Shown piece by piece: positions 16,907 to 24,242 of a DNA stretch of 25,454 bases. Source of the DNA: Roseburia sp. (GTDB taxonomy: Bacteria > Bacillota_A > Clostridia > Lachnospirales > Lachnospiraceae); contig DXQT01000039.1 of the NCBI GenBank assembly GCA_019411365.1, positions 1 to 25,454 on the forward strand, written 5' to 3'. Within the stretch, counting starts at the first letter, position 1, and every line of letters begins with the position of its first letter. Below the pieces are notes generated by a model. That model saw only the letters and a program-made list of their open reading frames with translations, was not told the origin of the DNA and made no database searches. The position numbers and the translations under genes are program-made.

Positions 16907-18223
16907 ATGAAAATAAATAAGAAAGCCGCACTGCACAATTTAGGATGCAAGGTAAATGCATATGAAACAGAGGCAATGCAGCAGATATTAGAAAATGCAG
17001 GTTATGAGATTGTCCCATTCACAGAATATGCGGATGTCTATGTGGTCAATACCTGTTCCGTTACCAATATGGCAGACCGCAAGTCAAGACAGATGCTGCA
17101 TAAGGCGAAAAAGATGAACCCGGATGCAATCGTTGTAGGCGCCGGATGTTATGTGCAGACAAAAGAGGCAGAGGCATTGCTTGATGATACGGTGGATATC
17201 GTGATCGGAAATAACAAAAAACATGAATTGCTTGCCATGATCGAAGCATATGAAAATGATCACGGAAAGTGTGGGAATGTGATCGATATCAATCATGAGA
17301 AGCAGGAATATGAGGAAATGTTCTTAGAGCGCACCGCAGAGCACACCAGAGCTTTTATCAAGGTGCAGGACGGATGCAACCAGTTCTGCAGCTACTGTAT
17401 CATTCCTTTTGCAAGAGGAAGGGTGCGGAGCAGAAATTCTGAAGATGTGATCCGGGAAGTGAAACGCCTTGCGGAACATGGCTTCAGGGAGATCGTCCTC
17501 ACGGGGATCCACTTGAGTTCCTACGGTGTGGATACCGGCGACGATCTGCTCCATCTGATCCGGGAAGTGCATAATGTCGAGGGGATTGAGCGGATAAGGC
17601 TTGGAAGCTTAGAACCGAGAATTGTGACGGATGGATTTGCGGCGGCACTTGCAGGGCTGCCAAAGATCTGTCCGCATTTCCATCTTTCCTTACAGAGCGG
17701 ATGCGATGCCACACTGCAGCGCATGAACCGCAGATATGATACAAGGGAATATGAAGAGGGATGTCAGATCCTGAGAAAATATTTTGACCATCCTGCCATC
17801 ACGACAGATGTGATCGTAGGTTTTCCGGGAGAGACAGAGGAAGAATTTGCGGTTACAAAAGAATATTTAAAACGTATCCATTTTTATGAAATGCATATCT
17901 TCCAGTATTCTAAGAGAGAAGGAACAAAGGCAGCTGTGATGGAACATCAGGTTCCGGAACCGGTGAAAAAAGAGCGGAGCAATATCCTTCTGGCGTTAGA
18001 GAAGAAAATGTCTGAAGAATTCCGGGAATACTATGTCGGAAAACAGGTGACAGCTCTGATGGAAGAGGCTTATGAATTTGAAGGTGAAACATATTTTACC
18101 GGATACACAAAAGAGTATGTAAAGATCGCTGTGAAGTCGGCAGCTGACCTTTCGAATCAGTTTGTGAAAGGAACGATCCGGGGCAGATTGACAGATGATA
18201 TCTATCTTATGGTTGAATTTTAG
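16907..18223 (+). CDS. mtaB: tRNA threonylcarbamoyladenosine-37 methylthiotransferase MtaB
   Basis: MtaB converts t6A37 to ms2t6A37 in tRNAs that read ANN codons, using two Fe-S clusters and radical SAM chemistry. The 438-residue protein has the N-terminal methylthiotransferase domain with cluster ligands Cys14 ('NLGCKVNAYET'), Cys50 ('VVNTCSVTNMADRKSRQ') and Cys81 ('GAGCYVQT'). The radical SAM motif CxxxCxxC is at 157/161/164 ('DGCNQFCSYCIIPFARGR'), and a TRAM domain covers about the last 65 residues. 'GCKVNAYET' and 'TNMADRKSRQ' favour MtaB (YqeV) over MiaB or RimO. AGGAG lies seven bases before the ATG. In B. subtilis yqeV lies near dnaJ, prmA and rsmE; the present order keeps a looser form of that neighbourhood. 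Confidence 0.95.
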   Translation: MKINKKAALHNLGCKVNAYETEAMQQILENAGYEIVPFTEYADVYVVNTCSVTNMADRKSRQMLHKAKKMNPDAIVVGAGCYVQTKEAEALLDDTVDIVIGNNKKHELLAMIEAYENDHGKCGNVIDINHEKQEYEEMFLERTAEHTRAFIKVQDGCNQFCSYCIIPFARGRVRSRNSEDVIREVKRLAEHGFREIVLTGIHLSSYGVDTGDDLLHLIREVHNVEGIERIRLGSLEPRIVTDGFAAALAGLPKICPHFHLSLQSGCDATLQRMNRRYDTREYEEGCQILRKYFDHPAITTDVIVGFPGETEEEFAVTKEYLKRIHFYEMHIFQYSKREGTKAAVMEHQVPEPVKKERSNILLALEKKMSEEFREYYVGKQVTALMEEAYEFEGETYFTGYTKEYVKIAVKSAADLSNQFVKGTIRGRLTDDIYLMVEF

Positions 18224-18249
18224 GACAAACTATATTAGAATAAGCTAGA

Positions 18250-18292
18250 GGATTACTGTAATTATGAAGGTACTGAATAATTACGGATTACT
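18250..18292 (+). other. Leader structure before ireB: hairpin flanked by a direct repeat
   Basis: GTAATTAT (18258-18265) and ATAATTAC (18277-18284) can pair. The octamer GGATTACT occurs on both sides (18250-18257 and 18285-18292). There is no T-tract, so it is not a typical terminator. It may be a protein or RNA regulatory site in the 110-base gap between mtaB and ireB. Confidence 0.3.
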
Positions 18293-18334
18293 TTCTTACC
18301 ATAGAGTAAAGAAGAGTATAAGGGCGTGACAAAT

Positions 18335-18598
18335 ATGCAGAACATCAATAATACGCAATATTTCAGAGTGGAGAAGGAGCCGGAACTGCAGGTAAAGGAT
18401 GTACTTGCAATTGTGTATCGTGCACTGAGCGAGAAGGGATACAATCCACTGAATCAGATTGTTGGATATATTATGTCAGGTGATCCTACTTATATCACCA
18501 GTCATAATAATGCAAGAAGTCTGATCATGAAAGTAGAGCGTGACGAATTAGTAGAAGAAGTATTGAAAGCATATATTAAGAATAATCATTGGAATTAA
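18335..18598 (+). CDS. ireB: IreB family regulatory phosphoprotein (DUF965)
   Basis: IreB is a small protein first described in Enterococcus faecalis, where the PASTA kinase IreK phosphorylates it and it influences cephalosporin resistance. The core '[19 protein letters not shown]', '[11 protein letters not shown]' and '[15 protein letters not shown]' is diagnostic. I start at ATG 18335 (87 residues), with AAGGG (18320-18324) ten bases upstream. An in-frame GTG at 18326 would add three residues. The neighbours ruvX and DUF1292 are its usual partners (yrzL-yrrK-yrzB in B. subtilis). No IreK kinase lies in the window. The N-terminal segment, where Thr phosphorylation sites lie in enterococcal IreB, differs, with a single Thr in 'NNTQYF'. 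Confidence 0.93.
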   Translation: MQNINNTQYFRVEKEPELQVKDVLAIVYRALSEKGYNPLNQIVGYIMSGDPTYITSHNNARSLIMKVERDELVEEVLKAYIKNNHWN

Positions 18599-18689
18599 GG
18601 TACTTAAGAAGAATTGGATAAGTACAGATTAATATATGCCTTACAGGAAAAGTCTGTCCGGGTGAAGGGCAGAGGCATGGAGATTTTGA

Positions 18690-19127
18690 ATGAGAATATT
18701 AGGTTTAGACTATGGCTCAAAGACTGTCGGTGTGGCAGTCAGCGATGAGCTTTTATTTACTGCGCAGGGACTGGAAATCGTCAGAAGACAGTCCCCTAAT
18801 AAACTGCGCCAGTCTCTGGCAAGAATTGAGGAAATTATCAAAGAATATAACGTAGAGCGCATCGTTTTGGGTTATCCTAAGAACATGAATAATACAGAGG
18901 GTGAGCGCTGCGAAAAAACAAAAGAATTCAAAGAAATGCTGGAGCGTCGTACCGGACTTAATGTGATTCTGTGGGATGAGAGGCTGACGACCGTATCAGC
19001 AGATAAGCATATGATGGAATCAGGAATCCGCAGGGAAGACCGCAAAAAGTTTGTGGACGAGATTGCGGCTGTTTTTATCCTGCAGGGCTATCTTGACTAT
19101 CTTGCAATGCATCCGGAAGAAAAATAA
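18690..19127 (+). CDS. ruvX: Putative pre-16S rRNA nuclease / Holliday junction resolvase-like protein (YqgF/RuvX)
   Basis: YqgF-family proteins have an RNase H-like fold and process the 5' end of 16S rRNA in E. coli; a resolvase role has also been proposed. The 145-residue protein has the usual length. The conserved acidic sites are Asp7 in '[16 protein letters not shown]', the segment '[14 protein letters not shown]', '[11 protein letters not shown]', and the Asp in '[13 protein letters not shown]'. The start has GGAG seven bases upstream. It sits between ireB (91 bases away) and the DUF1292 gene (62 bases away), the same order as in B. subtilis. Confidence 0.95.
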   Translation: MRILGLDYGSKTVGVAVSDELLFTAQGLEIVRRQSPNKLRQSLARIEEIIKEYNVERIVLGYPKNMNNTEGERCEKTKEFKEMLERRTGLNVILWDERLTTVSADKHMMESGIRREDRKKFVDEIAAVFILQGYLDYLAMHPEEK

Positions 19128-19189
19128 GGTCCATAGAAAGTAATCCCAATGACGACAGCAGACCAGAAAAATATAAGAAAGGAAGAAAG

Positions 19190-19447
19190 ATGGAAAAAGT
19201 TATTTTTACAGATCCGGACACAAAAGAGAAAATTGAATTTTATGTGTTGGAAGAGACACAGATCAATGGAAAAAAATTTCTTTTTGTAACAGAAGAAGAG
19301 GATGGAGACAGTGAAGCATATATTTTAAAAGAGATTGCAGATGAAAATGATGATGTTGTCTACGAGATGGTGGAAGATGACAACGAACTTGCAGCTCTTG
19401 GTAAAGTGTTTGCGGAATTAATTGACGATGCAGATATTGAATATTAG
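19190..19447 (+). CDS. DUF1292 family protein (YrzB-like)
   Basis: This is an 85-residue, strongly acidic protein with the DUF1292 pattern: 'FTDPDTKEKIEFYVLEETQINGKKFLFV', followed by 'EAYILKEIADENDDVVYEMVEDDNELAALGKVFAEL'-type sequence (cited in part). The function is unknown. It is conserved in Firmicutes directly after ruvX, so a link to ribosome or RNA processing is possible but unproven. GAAAGGAAG precedes the ATG. The next gene, RNase J, begins close to or slightly within its 3' end. Confidence 0.9.
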   Translation: MEKVIFTDPDTKEKIEFYVLEETQINGKKFLFVTEEEDGDSEAYILKEIADENDDVVYEMVEDDNELAALGKVFAELIDDADIEY

Positions 19448-19472
19448 TAAATTAAGAAATGGAATTGGAATT

Positions 19473-21422
19473 TTGAAGAAACAGGAAAATATAACAGAAA
19501 ATCTTACTGCGGAAGAGAATCGTAAAGAGATCACAGAGACAATAGAAAATGCTGCGGCAGAGAAGAAACCTGCACGCAGACCGGCACGAAAGAATGCAAC
19601 AGCCACAAAGAAGAAAACAGACGAGGCAGCAGGGAAAGAAGAAAAAGGCGGAAAGGCTGAAAAGAAAGCCAGAGCAGAGAAGAAAACAAAAAGTGCGTCT
19701 GCAGAGACTGTAAAAGTGAAAAAGAGCGGAAAAAATAAAGATGGAGGAAAAGACTTGAAACAGAATGAACATTCCTCAAAACTTAAGATCATTCCACTTG
19801 GCGGATTAGAGCAGATTGGAATGAATATTACAGCTTTTGAGTATGAGGACAGTATTATTGTTGTGGATTGCGGATTGTCATTCCCGGAAGACGACATGTA
19901 TGGAATTGATCTTGTGATCCCGGATATTACCTATTTGAAAGACAACATTGATAAAGTAAAGGGATTTTTTATCACACATGGTCATGAGGATCATATCGGT
20001 GCGATCCCTTATGTATTAAAAGAGGTAAATGCACCGATTTATGCAACAAAACTTACCAATGGTATTATCGAACACAAATTAAAAGAGCACAATATGCTCA
20101 CAAAAGTAAAACGTAAAGTTGTAAAATACGGACAGCATATCAACCTTGGATGTTTCCGTGTGGAATTTATCAAGACAAACCACAGTATTCAGGATGCTGC
20201 AGCACTTGCTATTTATTCACCGGCAGGAATTGTTGTGCATACCGGAGACTTTAAAGTAGATTACACACCGGTATTTGGAGATGCGATCGATCTTCAGAGA
20301 TTTGGTGAGATCGGTAAAAAAGGAGTTCTTGCATTAATGTGCGACAGTACAAATGCAGAGAGACCGGGATTTACCATGTCAGAGAAGACTGTTGGCAGAA
20401 CGATCGATGCCATTTTTGATGATAATAAGAATTCAAGGATCATTATTGCAACTTTTGCATCGAATGTAGACCGTGTACAGCAGATCATCAATGCAGCGTA
20501 TAAGAATGGAAGAAAAGTGATCGTGGAAGGCCGTAGTATGGTAAATATTATCGGCACTGCAAGCGAACTTGGATATATTAATATCCCGGATAACACACTG
20601 ATCGATATTGAACAGTTAAAAAATTATCCGGATGAACAGACTGTCATTATTACAACCGGAAGTCAGGGAGAGTCCATGGCGGCACTGTCAAGAATGGCAT
20701 CCGGCATTCACCGCAAAGTGACGATCAAGCCAAACGATACGATCGTGTTAAGTTCCAACCCAATCCCTGGAAATGAGAAGGCAGTTTCCAATATTATCAA
20801 TGAACTGTCCATGAAAGGTGCAAAGGTTATTTTCCAGGATGTACATGTATCCGGTCATGCGTGTCAGGAGGAGATTAAGTTGATCTACTCTCTGGTGAGA
20901 CCGAAATATGCGATTCCGGTGCATGGAGAATACCGTCATCTGATCGCACAGGCGAGAGTGGCAGAGGAACTTGGAATTGACAAGGACAATATCTTTATCT
21001 TATCTTCCGGCGACGTATTAGAACTCGACGAGGAGAGCGCGGCAGTGACCGGAAAAGTCCATACCGGAGCGATCATGGTAGACGGACTTGGCGTCGGAGA
21101 TGTCGGCAATATCGTATTGAGAGACAGACAGCATCTTGCAGAAGATGGTATTATCATTGTTGTATTGACATTGGAAGGCGGCTCCGGACAGGTGCTTGCA
21201 GGACCTGATATCGTATCCCGTGGATTTGTTTATGTCCGCGGTGCAGAGACACTCATGGAGGAAGCAAAGCAGGTACTGGATGAGAGAATGCAGTACTGCA
21301 TGGATAAAGGCATCACAGACTGGGGCAAGATCAAGACAGAGATCAAAGATTCTCTCAGTGATTTTGTATGGAAAGAGACAAAGAGACGTCCGATGATCAT
21401 GCCAATTATTATGGAAGTATAA
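19473..21422 (+). CDS. rnj: Ribonuclease J
   Basis: RNase J is a metallo-beta-lactamase/beta-CASP nuclease with endonuclease and 5'-3' exonuclease activity, central to mRNA decay and rRNA maturation. The zinc motif is 'THGHEDH', followed by His in 'TNHSIQD', Asp in 'HTGDFKVD', and the beta-CASP segment with 'SSNPIPGNE' and 'PVHGEYRHL'. The start is uncertain. TTG 19473 gives 649 residues with a Lys/Ala/Glu-rich arm of about 94 residues. ATG 19422 adds 17 more but overlaps DUF1292 and has no ribosome binding site. TTG 19755, in frame, has GGAGG seven bases upstream and gives 555 residues, the length of B. subtilis RNase J1, placing HxHxDH at 75-80. Two isoforms are possible. The ylbF-like gene follows. 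Confidence 0.94.
   Translation: MKKQENITENLTAEENRKEITETIENAAAEKKPARRPARKNATATKKKTDEAAGKEEKGGKAEKKARAEKKTKSASAETVKVKKSGKNKDGGKDLKQNEHSSKLKIIPLGGLEQIGMNITAFEYEDSIIVVDCGLSFPEDDMYGIDLVIPDITYLKDNIDKVKGFFITHGHEDHIGAIPYVLKEVNAPIYATKLTNGIIEHKLKEHNMLTKVKRKVVKYGQHINLGCFRVEFIKTNHSIQDAAALAIYSPAGIVVHTGDFKVDYTPVFGDAIDLQRFGEIGKKGVLALMCDSTNAERPGFTMSEKTVGRTIDAIFDDNKNSRIIIATFASNVDRVQQIINAAYKNGRKVIVEGRSMVNIIGTASELGYINIPDNTLIDIEQLKNYPDEQTVIITTGSQGESMAALSRMASGIHRKVTIKPNDTIVLSSNPIPGNEKAVSNIINELSMKGAKVIFQDVHVSGHACQEEIKLIYSLVRPKYAIPVHGEYRHLIAQARVAEELGIDKDNIFILSSGDVLELDEESAAVTGKVHTGAIMVDGLGVGDVGNIVLRDRQHLAEDGIIIVVLTLEGGSGQVLAGPDIVSRGFVYVRGAETLMEEAKQVLDERMQYCMDKGITDWGKIKTEIKDSLSDFVWKETKRRPMIMPIIMEV
19743..19757 (+). 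promoter_or_regulatory. Internal Shine-Dalgarno and TTG start in the RNase J gene
   Basis: GGAGG (19743-19747), seven bases, TTG (19755-19757), in frame with RNase J. It is the best ribosome binding site near this gene and marks the canonical N-terminus (MKQNEHSSKLKIIPLGG). Confidence 0.6.
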
Positions 21423-21453
21423 AGCACTTGAAAAAAGCAGCTTGGGAGCAGAT

Positions 21454-21798
21454 ATGAGTCAGATAGAAGATGCTATGGATGGATTAATGACTGCAATCAG
21501 AAACAGTGAGGAATTCATCCGATATCAGGCAATTAAGGAAAAGGTACATGGCTTTCCAAAACTGGAAAGCCAGATCACAGAATTTCGTAAGAAAAATTAT
21601 CTGCTGCAGAACAGTCAGGGAACTGTGGATCTGTATGAAGAGACAGACCGCATGGAGAATGAGTACCGGGAGTTTCGGAAGAATCCTATGGCGTCAGAGT
21701 ATCTTGCAGCAGAAAATGCACTCTGCAAAATTGTGCAGCAGATCAACTGGACTTTGATCGAGGGACTGGAATTTGAAGTTGGCTTTGAGGAATCATGA
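21454..21798 (+). CDS. YlbF/YmcA family protein
   Basis: The 114-residue helical protein belongs to the YlbF/YmcA (Com_YlbF) family. In B. subtilis, YlbF, YmcA and YaaT form the Y-complex that modulates RNase Y and mRNA maturation as well as competence and sporulation. Visible family traits are 'LMTAIRNSEEFIRYQAIKEKV', 'FPKLESQITEFRKKN', 'LYEETDRMENEYREFRKNP' and 'YLAAENALCKIVQQIN' (helix, hinge, helix). I start at ATG 21454, five bases after GGGAG; the upstream TTG at 21442 has nothing in its favour. Its position right after an RNase J gene fits a role in RNA turnover. The next gene overlaps its stop by four bases (ATGA). Confidence 0.85.
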   Translation: MSQIEDAMDGLMTAIRNSEEFIRYQAIKEKVHGFPKLESQITEFRKKNYLLQNSQGTVDLYEETDRMENEYREFRKNPMASEYLAAENALCKIVQQINWTLIEGLEFEVGFEES

Positions 21799-22280
21799 GG
21801 GAAGAGATGAATTTGAACAAAGTAGTTTTTCGTTTTGTCAGCATTAGTTTTTCAATACTTGTCATTTTGCTGGTATTGATCGGATTTGTGAAAATTGGAA
21901 CATATTGCTATGATTTTGGCTATCGTGTATTTACAGAGGCACCTGTCGATGCAGAGCCGGGCAGGGATGTTATCGTCCAGATCTCAGACGACATGTCAGA
22001 CATGGACATCGCAAAGGAACTGAAAGAAAAAGGTCTTGTGGAGGATGCAAAGCTCTTTTTTGTGCAGTTGAAAGTTTCTGCCTATTCCGGCAAGCTTCAT
22101 TCTGGTGTTTACACGTTAAATACGTCCATGACAGCAAGGGACATGATGGTGCTTATGGCAGCAGAACCGGAGCAGAGTTCTACAGATGACACGGAGACGG
22201 TCACAGGCACTACCGAAGAGACAACTGAAGAGACAACCGATACACAGACAGATGCAGATACAGTCACAGGAGAGGAATAG
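21795..22280 (+). CDS. MltG/YceG-like membrane protein without the catalytic domain
   Basis: This 161-residue protein has one membrane helix (about 14-36) followed by the N-terminal, LysM-like part of the endolytic transglycosylase MltG: 'DVIVQISDDMSDMDIAKELKEKGLVEDAKLFF' in outline, then the diagnostic 'SGKLHSGVYTLNTSMTARDMM'. It then ends in a Thr/Glu/Asp-rich tail (about 128-161). Full MltG proteins are about 340-400 residues and carry a catalytic Glu in a domain that is absent here. It cannot be a lytic transglycosylase, though it might bind peptidoglycan or a partner. The B. subtilis homologue at this position (YrrL) is a full MltG. The gene starts with an ATGA overlap with ylbF; ATG 21807 is an alternative start. 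The methyltransferase gene follows after two bases. Confidence 0.75.
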   Translation: MREEMNLNKVVFRFVSISFSILVILLVLIGFVKIGTYCYDFGYRVFTEAPVDAEPGRDVIVQISDDMSDMDIAKELKEKGLVEDAKLFFVQLKVSAYSGKLHSGVYTLNTSMTARDMMVLMAAEPEQSSTDDTETVTGTTEETTEETTDTQTDADTVTGEE

Positions 22281-22282
22281 AA

Positions 22283-22924
22283 GTGATCGTTGACGAGAGA
22301 CTGGTAACATATATCAATTCCCTGGATACCGGGAATACAGAGATTTTAGATGAGATAGAACGCGAGGCATTAGAAACCTATGTGCCGATCGTGCGCAAGG
22401 AAATGCAGAGTTTTCTGAAACTGATCTTATCGATAAAAAGACCCGCAAGAATCCTTGAAGTTGGAACAGCAGTTGGATTTTCAGCAATTTTAATGGCTGA
22501 ATACAATCCAATCCCATGTGAAATCACCACAATTGAGAATTATGAAAAAAGAATTCCCATTGCAAAACAAAATTTTGTGCGGGCAGGAAAAGAAAAACAG
22601 ATCACCCTCTTAGAGGGGGATGCAGCAGATATCTTAAAAGAATTGCGGGAACCGTTTGATTTTATTTTTATGGATGCCGCAAAAGGGCAGTATATCCATT
22701 TTATGCCGGAAATCTTCAGATTGTTAAAACCGGAAGGGATTCTGGTATCAGACAATGTTTTGCAGGACGGAGATATTATAGAATCCCATTTTATTGTGAC
22801 GAGAAGAAACCGTACGATTTATAAGAGAATGAGGGAATATCTGTACGAACTGACACATTCCGATGAGCTGGTAACTTCGGTGTTACCGATCGGAGATGGA
22901 ATTACCGTGAGTGTGAAGAAATAG
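22283..22924 (+). CDS. trmR: tRNA 5-hydroxyuridine methyltransferase (TrmR-like O-methyltransferase)
   Basis: This 213-residue class I SAM-dependent O-methyltransferase has motif I 'ILEVGTAVGFSAILMAEY' (about 57-74), the acidic 'TTIENYEKR', the 'FDFIFMDAAKGQY' metal and substrate region (about 127-139), and 'LKPEGILVSDNVLQDG'. The general fold is shared with catechol and caffeoyl-CoA O-methyltransferases, so function rests on context. The gene is followed by a U32 protein and preceded by an mltG-like gene, as in B. subtilis yrrL-yrrM-yrrN-yrrO. There YrrM (TrmR) methylates 5-hydroxyuridine to 5-methoxyuridine at tRNA position 34. The start is GTG 22283, with GGAGAGG upstream, two bases after the previous stop. 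Confidence 0.85.
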   Translation: MIVDERLVTYINSLDTGNTEILDEIEREALETYVPIVRKEMQSFLKLILSIKRPARILEVGTAVGFSAILMAEYNPIPCEITTIENYEKRIPIAKQNFVRAGKEKQITLLEGDAADILKELREPFDFIFMDAAKGQYIHFMPEIFRLLKPEGILVSDNVLQDGDIIESHFIVTRRNRTIYKRMREYLYELTHSDELVTSVLPIGDGITVSVKK

Positions 22925-22945
22925 GAAAGGAAGGATACAAAAGGA

Positions 22946-24169
22946 ATGAGAAGACCGGAACTTTTAATACCGGCAAGCAGCCTTGAAGTATTAAAAACAG
23001 CTGTTATTTACGGCGCAGATGCAGTATATATTGGTGGCGAGGCATTTGGACTGCGTGCGAAAGCAAAAAATTTTTCTATGGAAGAAATGAAAGAGGGAAT
23101 TGAATTTGCACATGCGCATGATGTAAAGGTTTATGTCACTGCAAATATTCTGGCGCACAACGGCGATCTTGAGGGTGTGCGGGAATATTTCAAAGAGTTA
23201 AGGGAAATAAAACCGGATGCGCTGATCATTGCGGATCCGGGCGTATTCCAGATTGCAAAAGAGGTCTGTCCTGAGATTGAGCGCCATGTCAGCACACAGG
23301 CGAATAACACAAACTATGCGACTTATCTGTTCTGGTATGGACTTGGGGCAAAGCGTGTCGTCTCTGCAAGAGAGTTATCGATCACAGAGATCAAAGAGAT
23401 CCGGGAACATATCCCGGATGATCTTGAGATCGAGACATTTATCCATGGCGCAATGTGTATTTCCTATTCCGGACGCTGCCTGCTTTCCAATTATTTTACC
23501 GGGAGAGATGCAAATCAGGGAGCATGTACACATCCGTGCAGATGGAAGTATTCCATCGTGGAAGAGACCAGACCAAATGAATATATGCCGGTATATGAAA
23601 ATGAGCGTGGAACCTATATTTTTAACTCAAAAGATCTCTGCATGATCGAACATATTCCAGATCTTTTCGATGCAGGTATTGACAGTTTTAAAATAGAGGG
23701 TAGAATGAAGACAGCACTCTATGTTGCGACTGTGGCAAGAACATATCGTAAGGCAATTGATGATTATAAGAAATCACCGGAGCTTTATCAGCAAAATATG
23801 CCATGGTATTTAGATCAGATCTCAAACTGCACTTATCGTCAGTTTACCACTGGTTTCTTTTACGGAAAGCCATCGGATGAAGCGCAGATTTACGATAACA
23901 ATACTTATTTGAAAGAATACACATACCTCGGTATCGTGGGCGGGACAAATGAAGAAGGGCTATATCGTATTGAACAGCGTAATAAGTTTTCCGTTGGTGA
24001 GCAGATAGAAGTGATGAAGCCGGATGGAGAGAATATTGAAGTTACGGTAAAACGCATTGTGGATGAAGAGGGCAATGATATGGAATCTGCGCCGCATCCA
24101 AAACAGGTATTATATATCGATCTGGGACATCCATTGGAAATGTATGATATTTTACGCAGAAAAGAGTAG
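22946..24169 (+). CDS. U32 family peptidase-like protein, probable tRNA U34 hydroxylation protein TrhP
   Basis: This 407-residue protein carries the U32 signature 'ETFIHGAMCISYSGRCLLS' (about 163-181). Four cysteines at 171, 178, 194 and 198 fit the Fe-S cluster site of RlhA/TrhP-type members. The N-terminal TIM-barrel-like region begins 'PELLIPASSLEVLKTAVIYG', and a C-terminal beta domain follows ('YLGIVGG...VKRIVDEEGND'). U32 proteins next to a TrmR-like enzyme (YrrN/YrrO, YegQ) act in prephenate-dependent 5-hydroxyuridine formation at tRNA position 34 rather than as proteases. Here a single long copy, most like YrrO, stands where B. subtilis has two. AGGAAGG precedes the ATG by about nine bases. 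It is the last gene of the cluster; I see no clear terminator after it. Confidence 0.88.
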   Translation: MRRPELLIPASSLEVLKTAVIYGADAVYIGGEAFGLRAKAKNFSMEEMKEGIEFAHAHDVKVYVTANILAHNGDLEGVREYFKELREIKPDALIIADPGVFQIAKEVCPEIERHVSTQANNTNYATYLFWYGLGAKRVVSARELSITEIKEIREHIPDDLEIETFIHGAMCISYSGRCLLSNYFTGRDANQGACTHPCRWKYSIVEETRPNEYMPVYENERGTYIFNSKDLCMIEHIPDLFDAGIDSFKIEGRMKTALYVATVARTYRKAIDDYKKSPELYQQNMPWYLDQISNCTYRQFTTGFFYGKPSDEAQIYDNNTYLKEYTYLGIVGGTNEEGLYRIEQRNKFSVGEQIEVMKPDGENIEVTVKRIVDEEGNDMESAPHPKQVLYIDLGHPLEMYDILRRKE

Positions 24170-24242
24170 GCAGGAGTGACAGTTCAGCAGTTTACATGGA
24201 GCTGAATCACAATAAACGGACTGGAAAGGAATGGTTACGAGT

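Noticed and set aside
19418..19897. Long minus-strand open frames opposite the RNase J N-terminal arm
   Set aside because: They are Phe/Ser-rich mirror images of the Lys/Glu-rich arm, with no ribosome binding site or promoter.
24183..24206. TTCAGC / GCTGAA hairpin between the U32 gene and the lactonase gene
   Set aside because: A six-base stem with a 12-base loop and no T-tract; not convincing as a terminator.
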